A DNA stretch of 64,000 nucleotides from a virus. The stretch covers positions 1-64,000 of the IMG/VR virus record IMGVR_UViG_3300019458_000607; one strand, 5' to 3'. Of the stretch, positions 32,133-40,817 are shown piece after piece (position 1 is the stretch's first letter; the number at the start of each line of letters is the position of its first letter). The notes beneath the pieces are model-generated. The model did not search any database and had not been told where the DNA came from. It worked only from the letters and a program-made list of their open reading frames with translations. The position numbers and the translations under genes were made by a program.

Positions 32133-34307
32133 ATGGCGAAATTTATAAATGAGGAAGGTTTAACATTTGATGATGTCTTGCTTTTGCCAAGATATTCTTT
32201 AGGAGAATCAAGACGAAACGTTAAACTGATTACAAAGCTAACTAATAATTTTAATATTTTAACACCAATTATCTCTGCAAACATGGATAGTATTACCACA
32301 TCGGATACTATGATTTCGATGGCCAATTTGGGCGGTGTTGGCGTTTTGCACAGATTTATGCCATTGAGTGATATTAGATTTCATGTCGAAAGATTTAGAG
32401 AAGCTACGAAATCAAACAAGTTTTATTCGCCGACATGTGTTTCTATTGGCGTTGGTCCTGAGTCTACAGAATTACTTAATCTATACAAAGAATTGAAAGT
32501 AGATATAATTGTTATAGATATTGCCCATGGATGGAGCAAAAAGGTCAAAGATCTTATTAAAAAAATAAAGGATTTTATTGGATGTAATGTTATAGCTGGA
32601 AATGTTGCTACCTACGATGCAGCAATAGATTTATATGAAGCCGGAGCCAATGCAATTAAGGTCGGAGTGGGTCCAGGTTGTTTTGCTGCTGGAACACGAA
32701 TTCTAATGGCTAATGGCATTTATAAAAACATAGAAGACATAAAACCCGGAGACAGAGTAATAAATAAATACGGATATCCAATAAATGTTAAAAAATCATT
32801 TAAAACTGGATATAGGAAAGTTTCAAAATTAAATAATAGTTTATTTTATAAAGATACATTGGTAACAAAAGATCATAATTATTGGGTTGGAGATTTTTCA
32901 ACAACAAGTTTATCAACCATAAGTTCTTATTTAAAGTTACTTGCAAAAAAAAGCAAAACTATACCAAAGACAAGTAAAATAAAATGGATGGAAATTGGCA
33001 AACTAGATAGAGGATGTATGTTAATGCCTAAAAATATTAACTTTGAACTCGCTAATACCTTTAAGGAAAAAATTTATAAAAGATGTGGTGGCCATTATAA
33101 GGCTGGGTTTAAATACAAAATTGATGTTATATTAGAACCATCGTATGATCTTGGATATATATTTGGAACATTCTTAGGAGATGGATCATCTAGCATTGCT
33201 GTTTATAAAAAATCCGAAAGAGGAGCTGTTAGGTGGTTTTTTGGTGCCAAAGAAGAAGATATTGCCAATAAATTGATAGCGTCTATAAAGAATGTTTTTA
33301 ATAAAGATGCCACAATTACAAAAGAAGATAATACTACTGTAGTTAATTTTTATTATAAGCCATTAGCTAATTATTTATGGAAATTTGGTAAAAGAAAAGA
33401 TAAATTTTTACCAGAACATCTTTTGGTTAATAATATAGAATATTTGCGTGGTATAATGCATGGACTAATAGATAGTGATGGACATTATTCTAAAGATAGG
33501 AGATTTTCTTTCTCTAATACTTCTAAAAGATTAATTGAATTATTTAATGTTATATTTTATATAATAGAAGGATATTTTCCAAATAATGAAGAAAATCCGC
33601 TGTCTACTGGCGGGCTTAAAAATTGTGATATAAATAATTGTAATCCAAGTTATAGGTCTCGTTCGTTAATTAGGCCAGAATATAGACAAAATAATTATAA
33701 TCAAGTAGCAAAAATATTATCATATGAAGATACTAATTTATATCTTGATGTCTATGACATAGAGGTTGATTGTCCGACACATAGCTTTATTGCAGAGAAT
33801 GCTATAGTGCATAATTCTGTATGCAGCACAAGAATTAGAACTGGTTGTGGAAATCCTCAACTAAGTGCTATTATTGAATGTTCTGTGATTCCATGTCCTA
33901 TTATCGCCGATGGCGGAATAAAAAATGGAGGGGATATTATTAAAAGTTTAGCTGCTGGTGCTTCATCTTGCATGATAGGAAATTTGATAAGTGGCTGCAC
34001 AGAATGTCCTGGGGAAATTATAGAGATGGAAGGTAAGAAATATAAAAAATACAGAGGACAAGCATCTTTTGATTTCCAAAAAGAATGGAAAGGAATAGAC
34101 AAACAAGTAAATATAGAGGGCGAATCTAAATTAGTAGAAATTAAAGGTTCGATTGAAGATGTCGTAAATGAATTGCTATCTGGAGTTCGTTCCGGATTTT
34201 CCTATTGTGGCGCTAATGACATAGAAGAGCTTAGAAAGAATGCAATTTTTCGTCGAGTTTCTTCTAATACTTTAATAGAGAATCGTCCTCATGGGAAAAG
34301 TGGCTAA
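32133..34307 (+). CDS. IMP dehydrogenase/GMP reductase family protein precursor with intein
   Basis: ATG 32133 gives MAKFINEEGLTFDDVLLLP, the classical IMPDH start. The extein is about 345 residues and has no CBS pair, closer to GMP reductase size. Motifs: MDSITTSDTMISMANLGGVG, a strand VIAGNVATYDAA, and, after splicing, VGPGSVCSTRIRTG with the catalytic Cys, then ADGGIKNGGDI and KKYRGQAS. TGCGNPQLSAIIEC resembles GMP reductase; KKYRGQAS resembles IMPDH. It would act on IMP/XMP or GMP in guanine nucleotide supply. The intein sits at GPG/SVC in the active loop. Confidence 0.8.
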   Translation: MAKFINEEGLTFDDVLLLPRYSLGESRRNVKLITKLTNNFNILTPIISANMDSITTSDTMISMANLGGVGVLHRFMPLSDIRFHVERFREATKSNKFYSPTCVSIGVGPESTELLNLYKELKVDIIVIDIAHGWSKKVKDLIKKIKDFIGCNVIAGNVATYDAAIDLYEAGANAIKVGVGPGCFAAGTRILMANGIYKNIEDIKPGDRVINKYGYPINVKKSFKTGYRKVSKLNNSLFYKDTLVTKDHNYWVGDFSTTSLSTISSYLKLLAKKSKTIPKTSKIKWMEIGKLDRGCMLMPKNINFELANTFKEKIYKRCGGHYKAGFKYKIDVILEPSYDLGYIFGTFLGDGSSSIAVYKKSERGAVRWFFGAKEEDIANKLIASIKNVFNKDATITKEDNTTVVNFYYKPLANYLWKFGKRKDKFLPEHLLVNNIEYLRGIMHGLIDSDGHYSKDRRFSFSNTSKRLIELFNVIFYIIEGYFPNNEENPLSTGGLKNCDINNCNPSYRSRSLIRPEYRQNNYNQVAKILSYEDTNLYLDVYDIEVDCPTHSFIAENAIVHNSVCSTRIRTGCGNPQLSAIIECSVIPCPIIADGGIKNGGDIIKSLAAGASSCMIGNLISGCTECPGEIIEMEGKKYKKYRGQASFDFQKEWKGIDKQVNIEGESKLVEIKGSIEDVVNELLSGVRSGFSYCGANDIEELRKNAIFRRVSSNTLIENRPHGKSG
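32679..33815 (+). other. Intein in IMPDH/GMP reductase-like protein (LAGLIDADG type)
   Basis: 379 residues starting CFAAGTRILMANGIYKNI and ending IAENAIVHN before Ser. Block B is LVTKDHNYWV, followed by LAGLIDADG motifs IFGTFLGDGSS and MHGLIDSDGHY. It sits two residues before the catalytic Cys of the enzyme, so the active site cannot form until splicing occurs. Confidence 0.9.
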
Positions 34308-34591
34308 TGATCAAAGTTGTTCACTGTATGAAAGAGCCTTATGATATTTATATAGGGAGAGGAAAGTGCCTTAAAACAGGCAAATTAGGTAAATGGGGAA
34401 ATCCGTTTGTAATTGGGAAAGATGGAGATAGAGATGAGGTTATTAAAAAGTACGAAGAATGGTTACTAAGTAATAAGGATTTATTGATATGTTTATCTGA
34501 ACTTAAAGGACAAGTTTTGGGCTGTTGGTGTGCGCCTAAATTTTGCCATGGAGATGTTTTATTAAAATTATTAGATAATATTAAAAAATAA
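34307..34591 (+). CDS. DUF4326 family protein
   Basis: A 94-residue protein beginning on the last base of the previous stop. It has KVVHCMKEPYDIYIGRG, KWGNPFVIGKDGDRDEV and LKGQVLGCWCAPKFCHGDVL. This matches the small DUF4326 family common in phages and plasmids, with conserved Cys-rich CWC..P..CHGD near the end. Function unknown. Confidence 0.8.
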   Translation: MIKVVHCMKEPYDIYIGRGKCLKTGKLGKWGNPFVIGKDGDRDEVIKKYEEWLLSNKDLLICLSELKGQVLGCWCAPKFCHGDVLLKLLDNIKK

Positions 34592-34668
34592 AATGGATAA
34601 AGCCAAATTTTTATGCTAAAACTAGAAAATGCATTGAGCTTTCTGGTCGTGATATAAAAAGTAAAAGT

Positions 34669-34869
34669 ATGGGCAAATATAAATTAGAATGCTATGAAGT
34701 GGCTGACTGTTGTGGCTCTAATTGTGATTTGTTTTTCTTTAATACTAAAGAAACTCCATGTTGGGGCAAAGTTGATTTAATCGGTTGTGACGATCAAAAT
34801 GAATGGATTCATTATTGCAAAGGACATAGTGAAAAATTAGAAGGCGGCAAATATATTAAAAAGTATTAA
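34669..34869 (+). CDS. Small Cys-rich hypothetical protein
   Basis: A 66-residue protein with CYEVADCCGSNC in the N-terminal half and further single Cys residues (PCWGK, IGCDD, HYCKG), consistent with a zinc or iron-sulfur knot. The start lacks an obvious strong site. The 77 bases before it hold only broken frames. Confidence 0.4.
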   Translation: MGKYKLECYEVADCCGSNCDLFFFNTKETPCWGKVDLIGCDDQNEWIHYCKGHSEKLEGGKYIKKY

Positions 34870-34871
34870 AT

Positions 34872-34928
34872 ATGTATGATGCTGTAATTAAGAAAATAGC
34901 CAATAATTGGGATATAGAAACTAAGTAG
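34872..34928 (+). CDS. Possible leader peptide before ribonucleotide reductase
   Basis: An 18-residue frame (MYDAVIKKIANNWDIETK) ends 13 bases before the reductase start, just before its GAGGAG site. It could be a coupling peptide or chance. Confidence 0.2.
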   Translation: MYDAVIKKIANNWDIETK

Positions 34929-34941
34929 AGGAGAATAATGT

Positions 34942-37900
34942 ATGAGCTTCAAGTTTCCCGATGCGGCATCGGAATTCGTATATTATAGATGTGTACATGT
35001 TGATACCCCGGTTCTTTGTGCGGATATGAAGTGGCGCCCAGCCGGCAGTCTATTTGAAGGAGATGATATAATTGTTTTCGATGAAATGCCAGACAAAAGA
35101 AGTAAAAGAAAAATAAAAATAGGAAAAGTTACTCATAATCATGTAGAAAATAGAAAATGTAAAAAGATTATCTTAGAAGATGGTAGAAATTTATATTGTA
35201 CTCCAGAACATCAGTGGCTAGTTCGTCTTATGCCTACACAAACTAGCCTTGAATGGATTAAAACAGAAAATCTTTGTAATAGATCAAGAGGGACTGTTTC
35301 CTATTTGCCGCTTTTTGAAGATCCATTGGATGAAGATAATTCTTATGAAGCTGGATATTTGTCTGCTGCATTTGATGGCGAAGGATGTATAGATGGCATT
35401 TCTGCCATATGCTTTAATCAAACAGAAAATGCAATGTTTTATAAAGTAAAGAAAATTTTACAAAATAAAGGATTTAGATTTTCTTTAAAAATTAAAAACA
35501 AAAACAAACATAAAAAGTCTTTTGAATCTAAAAAAGATTGTTATGTTTTTAGTATTTATGGCAGAGAACAAATAATGAAGCTTATTGGAATGTTCGGAAC
35601 GTGTAGAATATTGGAAAACTTTCATAAAAATCTTAATAAAGATACGTTTATGCTTAAGGCAAAAAAATGGCTAAAGGTTGTTTCAGTAGAAGACGCCGGA
35701 GAAATGCCAGTGGCAGTAATGAGTACTACTCATAAAACTCATATAACTGGTGGTTTTCCAAGCCACAATACATATAGCAGGTGGCGAGATGATTTAGGGA
35801 GAAGAGAGACTTGGGAAGAGACGGTAGATAGATATATAGGATTTTTTAGAAATAAATTTGGCGATAAGGTTCCAGAGAAAGTTTTCAAAAAGGCCAAAGA
35901 AAAGATTTTAAATTTTGAAGTGATGCCCTCGATGAGAGCTTTGTGGGCATCAGGAGATGCTCTAGAAATAAATAATTGCTGTGGTTATAATTGTTCATTT
36001 TTATTTATAGATTCTATTGAGTCATTTGCAGAACTTTTATTTTTGCTTTGTTCTGGATGTGGTGTTGGATTTTCTGTTGAAAGTTCTCATGTTGACAAAT
36101 TGCCGATGATTCCAGTTCTTACTGGACAAAATGGTGGAGTATTCCAAGTACCGGATTCAAAGGAGGGATGGGCTGATTCTGTAAAAAACTTAATAAACTC
36201 TTTATATTGTGGCAATGATTTAACTATTGATTATTCATTGATAAGACCTATGGGCTCTAGATTAAAAACCATGGGAGGAAGATGTCTAACAGGTGACACG
36301 GTTGTCTATAAAGACCGTAAAAAATCTGCTGGATTTAATAAGATAACCATACAACAACTTTTTGACATTAAGCAAAGAGAGTTGTCTGGTAAATATAGAG
36401 GCAAATTAAAAAAAATTAAACTCAGATCTTTAAATGAAGAGTCTGGAGAATTTTTTAGAAATAATCTTGTAGATGTTGTATATAATGGCATTCATCCAGT
36501 TTATCAATTAGTAACTAAGCAGGGATATAGAATAAAGTCTACATTAAATCATAGATTTATGAATTCAGCAGGTAATTATCAGTCGCTTTCTTCTTTTAAT
36601 ATAGGGGATTTAATAGCGGTTAATGGTTCTAAAGAATTAAAAACAGGCATTTGTTGTGATTGCAAAAAACAAATATATAGGAGATCTTTGCGCTGCATCG
36701 ATTGTTCTTATTTAAGCCAAAGAAAATTTGATTGTTTGCCAAGTACTGTAAGACAACGAAGAGAGATAAAGATATATAAAAGAAAGCATAATAATTGTGA
36801 AAATTGTGGGCTATTATTTAAATTAGAGTGTCATCATATTGACGGAAATCCTTATAATAATGAAGAATATAATTTAAAAGTTTTATGTCCTTCGTGTCAT
36901 CGTACAGAAGATATGAAGCGTGTCTATTTTGGAAATGATTATACTTGTAAATATCTCATGTATGATGAGATTGTAGACATAATAGCAGTGGGGGAAGAAA
37001 AAGTTTATGATCTTGTAATGCAGGGTCCTAATCACAATTTTATTGCCAATGGAATTATTTCACACAATTCTTCTGGATCTGCCCCTCTCATTCAATTACA
37101 TGAATTTATTAGATCTGTTTTTAGTCAACGGCAAGGAAGCAAACTTAAACCTATAGATTGTCTTGATATATGTAATAAAATTGGCGCTTGTATTGTTGCT
37201 GGAGGAACTAGGCGATCAGCAGAAATATCCTTCTCTGATTTATCTGACATTGAAATTGCTAAGGCAAAAATTGCCCCTTTTCCAGTTCATAGATTTTTAT
37301 CCAATAACAGTGCTATATACTATGAAAAACCTACTATTACTGAATTTTTAAAAGAGTGGACTAATCTAATAGAAAGTAAAAGCGGAGAACGTGGCATATT
37401 TAATATAGAAGGAGCTAGAAATAAATCTCCACAAAGAAGAAATAAGGAGCTTATTGTTGGAGAGAATCCATGTTTTACTGGAGAAACTCTTGTTTATGTT
37501 GCCGATGGCAGAGGAAATATTCCTATAAAACAGTTGGTAAAAGAGGGAAAAGATGTGCCAGTCTTTTGTCTTAATAATAAAAATGTTCCAGTTGTTAGAT
37601 GGATGAGAGGACCAAGAATTACCGGATATAACGTTCCAGTTTATAAGGTTTTACTAGATGATGGCTCTAGTGTTAAAGTAACTAATAATCATAAATTTTT
37701 ATTAAAAAGTGGAGAATATAAAGAAACTAAAGATCTAAAAAATGGAGATAGTTTATTTTTATTAACTAGATATGAAGCTTCTATGCAGGAAATATTCAAT
37801 GGAACCAATAGCAGATCTCAAGATTATTTTTGGATTAATTATGGAAGAGCAAAATCACTTAGTGAGCATAGACCGATAGCCGAATTCTTTTATAATACCA

Positions 37901-39906
37901 ATCTCAAAACTGGACAAATAGTACATCATAAAGATTATAATGCACGAAATAATGATTATAAAAATCTTGAAATAATGACAAAGCAACAACACGATAAGTT
38001 TCATGCAAAAGATATGATTGGAGATAAAAATCCAATGCGTAGGGCAAAATATGAATGGAGTAAAGATAAATGGGATAAATATTTAGATTTATTAAGTAAA
38101 AATTTTACTGCGGAAAATAATCCAAGATATTCTGGATTTACTGATGATCAAATAAGAGAACATGCTATTTTATTAACAAAAAATCTTGGTAGGAGATTTT
38201 CTAATAAAGAATGGACAAAATATGCTAAACAGCATGGATTGCCTATGAATTTTAGCAAATGGAGATGTTCTCATTTGGGCAATATACGTGATTTATCTAT
38301 GTGGGCAGCTAATAATATTATGGTATCAGAAATAATGCCTAAAAATCATATAAATATTGACACAAGAACTCTTAGACAATATAAGAAGTTTTTAGATATT
38401 GGATATAATTGCGAAATAATCGACAAAGATGTATGTTTTCATAAAAATTGTGAGTATTGCAATAAGAAATTTATTACTAGACAGCATTATACTGGATTTT
38501 GTAGTGGAAGCTGTGGAAACAAGGCCAGAGATAAGACATCTTACGATCAGGCAAAGGCTTCTGCAAAAATTACGTTTGATGATCGAAGACATAAAAACAA
38601 GGCAAAACAATCTTCTATCTTTATAGAATTAAAAAATAAACTAGGCAGAGTGCCGGAAAAAAAAGAATGGAAAAATGAATGCAGAAATCAAGGAGTTTCT
38701 TTTGAAATATCTAGAAATAGTAGTCCATTTAGATATTGGAATGATTTAAAAGAATATGCTAGTAATATAAATCATAAAGTATTTTCTGTTGAGCTGTGTG
38801 GATATGAAGATGTTTATAATGGCACTGTAGATGAATTTCATAATTTTTTTATTGGAGGATTTGAGAGTAAAACTCAGTCTGGCAAACGTAAGTGGTGGTA
38901 TTTAAACAACTTGCAGTGTGGCGAAATACTCCTCAGAGACAAGCAATTTTGCAATTTAACTTCTGTGGTAGTCAAAAAGGGTGATGATATAGATGATCTA
39001 TTAGAGAAAGTAGAAACGGCTACCTGGCTTGGAGTATTGCAGTCTTGTTTAACAAATTTTCCATACTTAAGAAAACAATGGGCTAAAAACTGTAAGGAAG
39101 AAAGACTTTTGGGTGTTTCGTTAAATGGACAAATGGATAATCCAGAAATATTAACCGAGCAAACGCTTGATTCGCTAAAAAGAAAAGCAATTAAAATTGC
39201 TGAAAAAGCTTCAAAGATAATGAATATAAATATGCCTGTATCCATTACTTGTGTGAAACCAGAAGGAACTACATCACAATTAGTTGATTGTGCTTCTGGG
39301 TTACATGCAAGATATTCTGAATATTATATTAGGACATATAGAATAGCTTCAACAGATCCATTGTTTAAAATGCTTAAAGATCAGGGCTTGAAAATGGTTC
39401 CAGATATTGGCCAAAGAGAAAAAGATTGGCATGATGCCCAGAACGGAGATATGAATAAATGTTCTATATATGAAAAGGGCAAAAGATGGACCGAAGATAA
39501 AGTACAGACATGGGTTATATCTTTCCCTATTATGTCTCCTAAAAAATCAACCAAAAGAAATGATTTAAGTGAAATACAACAATTAGAATGGGCAAAAAAA
39601 TTGCAATTAAAATGGTGTGAACATTCTGCTAGTGCAACAATATATGTCAAACCTGAAAATTGGTTAGAGGTTGGTAGTTGGGTATATAATAATTGGGACT
39701 ATGTGAATGGATTAAGTTTTTTACCTTGGGATGGAGGCGTCTATGAACTTGCCCCATATGAAGAAATAGATAAAGATACGTACGAAAAAATGCTTAAAGC
39801 GATGCCATCTATTGATTATTCTCAACTTAGTAAATATGAAAAGGAAGATAATACTACCGGAAGCAGAGAATTAGCGTGCTCAGGAGGAAGCTGTGAAACC
39901 AAGTAA
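34942..39906 (+). CDS. nrdJ: Adenosylcobalamin-dependent (class II) ribonucleotide reductase precursor with three inteins
   Basis: A 1654-residue frame; removal of three inteins leaves about 650 residues. Extein motifs: TYSRWRDDLGRRETWEETVD near the start, NCCGYNCSFLFIDS (first redox Cys), CGVGFSVESSHV, PMGSRLKTMGGR/SSGSAPL, GENP/CGEILL and SITCVKPEGTTSQL. The pattern fits the monomeric RTPR group. NP-C-G-E is the thiyl Cys/Glu pair; the terminal SGGSCETK could supply the shuttle Cys. It makes dNTPs using coenzyme B12. Confidence 0.9.
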   Translation: MSFKFPDAASEFVYYRCVHVDTPVLCADMKWRPAGSLFEGDDIIVFDEMPDKRSKRKIKIGKVTHNHVENRKCKKIILEDGRNLYCTPEHQWLVRLMPTQTSLEWIKTENLCNRSRGTVSYLPLFEDPLDEDNSYEAGYLSAAFDGEGCIDGISAICFNQTENAMFYKVKKILQNKGFRFSLKIKNKNKHKKSFESKKDCYVFSIYGREQIMKLIGMFGTCRILENFHKNLNKDTFMLKAKKWLKVVSVEDAGEMPVAVMSTTHKTHITGGFPSHNTYSRWRDDLGRRETWEETVDRYIGFFRNKFGDKVPEKVFKKAKEKILNFEVMPSMRALWASGDALEINNCCGYNCSFLFIDSIESFAELLFLLCSGCGVGFSVESSHVDKLPMIPVLTGQNGGVFQVPDSKEGWADSVKNLINSLYCGNDLTIDYSLIRPMGSRLKTMGGRCLTGDTVVYKDRKKSAGFNKITIQQLFDIKQRELSGKYRGKLKKIKLRSLNEESGEFFRNNLVDVVYNGIHPVYQLVTKQGYRIKSTLNHRFMNSAGNYQSLSSFNIGDLIAVNGSKELKTGICCDCKKQIYRRSLRCIDCSYLSQRKFDCLPSTVRQRREIKIYKRKHNNCENCGLLFKLECHHIDGNPYNNEEYNLKVLCPSCHRTEDMKRVYFGNDYTCKYLMYDEIVDIIAVGEEKVYDLVMQGPNHNFIANGIISHNSSGSAPLIQLHEFIRSVFSQRQGSKLKPIDCLDICNKIGACIVAGGTRRSAEISFSDLSDIEIAKAKIAPFPVHRFLSNNSAIYYEKPTITEFLKEWTNLIESKSGERGIFNIEGARNKSPQRRNKELIVGENPCFTGETLVYVADGRGNIPIKQLVKEGKDVPVFCLNNKNVPVVRWMRGPRITGYNVPVYKVLLDDGSSVKVTNNHKFLLKSGEYKETKDLKNGDSLFLLTRYEASMQEIFNGTNSRSQDYFWINYGRAKSLSEHRPIAEFFYNTNLKTGQIVHHKDYNARNNDYKNLEIMTKQQHDKFHAKDMIGDKNPMRRAKYEWSKDKWDKYLDLLSKNFTAENNPRYSGFTDDQIREHAILLTKNLGRRFSNKEWTKYAKQHGLPMNFSKWRCSHLGNIRDLSMWAANNIMVSEIMPKNHINIDTRTLRQYKKFLDIGYNCEIIDKDVCFHKNCEYCNKKFITRQHYTGFCSGSCGNKARDKTSYDQAKASAKITFDDRRHKNKAKQSSIFIELKNKLGRVPEKKEWKNECRNQGVSFEISRNSSPFRYWNDLKEYASNINHKVFSVELCGYEDVYNGTVDEFHNFFIGGFESKTQSGKRKWWYLNNLQCGEILLRDKQFCNLTSVVVKKGDDIDDLLEKVETATWLGVLQSCLTNFPYLRKQWAKNCKEERLLGVSLNGQMDNPEILTEQTLDSLKRKAIKIAEKASKIMNINMPVSITCVKPEGTTSQLVDCASGLHARYSEYYIRTYRIASTDPLFKMLKDQGLKMVPDIGQREKDWHDAQNGDMNKCSIYEKGKRWTEDKVQTWVISFPIMSPKKSTKRNDLSEIQQLEWAKKLQLKWCEHSASATIYVKPENWLEVGSWVYNNWDYVNGLSFLPWDGGVYELAPYEEIDKDTYEKMLKAMPSIDYSQLSKYEKEDNTTGSRELACSGGSCETK
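34990..35769 (+). other. Intein 1 in ribonucleotide reductase
   Basis: 260 residues, CVHVDTPVLCADMKWRPAGS to GGFPSHN, before Thr. Splice block B is LYCTPEHQWLV. A single LAGLIDADG-like motif (GYLSAAFDGEGCID) remains, so the endonuclease may be reduced. It interrupts the N-terminal YYR/TYSRW motif. Confidence 0.85.
36283..37068 (+). other. Intein 2 in ribonucleotide reductase (HNH type)
   Basis: 262 residues, CLTGDTVVYKDRKKSAGFNK to NGIISHN, before Ser. Block B is IKSTLNHRFM. The inserted nuclease has Cys pairs and the HNH core LECHHIDGNPYNNEEYNLK ending in CPSCH. It interrupts GGR/SSGSAPL. Confidence 0.85.
37471..38916 (+). other. Intein 3 in ribonucleotide reductase (HNH with DNA-binding repeats)
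   Basis: 482 residues starting CFTGETLVYVADGRGNI and ending WWYLNNLQ, followed by Cys. It ends in Gln, not Asn, with Leu in place of the penultimate His. An HNH core (IVHHKDYNARNNDYKNLEIM) is followed by two homing-endonuclease-associated repeats (LGRRFSNKEWTKYAKQ and LGRVPEKKEWKNECRN) and a Cys4 knuckle between them. It splits NP/CGE, so the enzyme's presumed catalytic thiyl Cys serves as the downstream splicing nucleophile. Confidence 0.8.
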
Positions 39907-39975
39907 GAAAATTTATATTGTTTTGAAAAATTTACACCATTATAATAGATTGGAATTCCAAGGATAGGTGGTTTT

Positions 39976-40461
39976 ATGCCAAATTTTATAGATTTAAGTG
40001 GCAAGGTTTTCAATAATCTTACTGTTATTAAGGCTTCGGACGAAAAACATGTGTCTAAAGAAAAACATTGGGTGTGCAAATGTTCTTGTGGCAAGGAAAT
40101 AATATTGCCTTCTTATACAATAAGGCATGGAAAAAGTAAAAGTTGTGGGTGCTTACAGCACAAAGGAACGCATAAAATGTCTAATAGGCCAGAGTTTCGT
40201 ACTTGGGCTGGTATGATACAGCGATGTAAAAATCCTAATAAAACTGAATACAGGTATTATTGAGGCAGAGGTATAAAAGTATGTGAAAGATGGGCCGAGA
40301 AAGGTAATGGGTTTAAGAATTTTTATGATGATATGGGTCCCAAACCAAATCCATCTTATAGTCTATATAGAATAGATTCTAATGGAAATTATTGTAAAGA
40401 AAATTGTAAGTGGGCAACACCCCAAGAACAATGGGACAATAGAAAGCAAATATCTCTTTCT
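39976..40461 (+). pseudogene. Endonuclease gene interrupted by TGA and fused to mazG
   Basis: ATG 39976 follows AGGATAGGTGG. The protein starts with a zinc ribbon-type DNA-binding part (WVCKCSCGKEIILPS ... KSKSCGCLQ) and continues TWAGMIQRCKNPNK. The next expected phrase, [12 protein letters not shown], is read as YY[14 protein letters not shown]: TGA at 40261-40263 replaces a Gly codon. The rest ([20 protein letters not shown] and [15 protein letters not shown]) follows in frame. This is a free-standing HNH-like endonuclease of the phage RIDxNGNY type, now broken by one nonsense change. Confidence 0.7.
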
Positions 40462-40791
40462 GTTAAAACATATCAGGATAAAACTGCCAATACTGCTATT
40501 TATCCCAAAGATGACAAATTGTGGTCGGTGTCATATTGTTTGCTAGGAATAGGTAGCGAGGCAGGAGAGCTATGTGGTATTTATAAAAAAATGATAAGAG
40601 ATAATTGTTTTGATTTAACTGCCGAAGTAAAAAGGAAAATAATAGATGAGGCAGGAGATTTAGCATGGTACTTGAGTCAACTTTGCACTGAACTTGATGT
40701 AAGTTTAGAATATGTTTTAAAACATAACATCGAAAAACTTCGTTCACGCCAAGAAAGGGGAAAGTTACAAGGGTCCGGCGATAATCGTTAA
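40333..40791 (+). CDS. MazG-like nucleotide pyrophosphohydrolase, fused to endonuclease remnant
   Basis: The MazG domain begins with [15 protein letters not shown]; its expected initiator Met is replaced by GTT at 40462, which joins it in frame to the endonuclease. It has the metal-binding pattern GSEAGELCG and [12 protein letters not shown], and ends [16 protein letters not shown], typical of phage MazG. It hydrolyses (d)NTPs to NMPs. Because of the upstream TGA, translation may restart at ATG 40333, giving a 152-residue protein, or need readthrough. Confidence 0.75.
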   Translation: MGPKPNPSYSLYRIDSNGNYCKENCKWATPQEQWDNRKQISLSVKTYQDKTANTAIYPKDDKLWSVSYCLLGIGSEAGELCGIYKKMIRDNCFDLTAEVKRKIIDEAGDLAWYLSQLCTELDVSLEYVLKHNIEKLRSRQERGKLQGSGDNR

Positions 40792-40817
40792 TTTTTGTTT
40801 GTGGGAGGGGTGTTTTT

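Noticed and set aside
40261-40263. TGA as a recoded sense codon in this phage
   Set aside because: Many intact genes end in TGA at positions that overlap the next start (for example 2129, 4635, 22493, 24380), so TGA is a normal stop; the in-frame TGA is better read as a nonsense change.
39907-40461. Group I intron carrying the broken endonuclease within mazG
   Set aside because: The endonuclease frame runs directly into mazG without an intron 3' end, and no upstream mazG exon with a start codon was seen.
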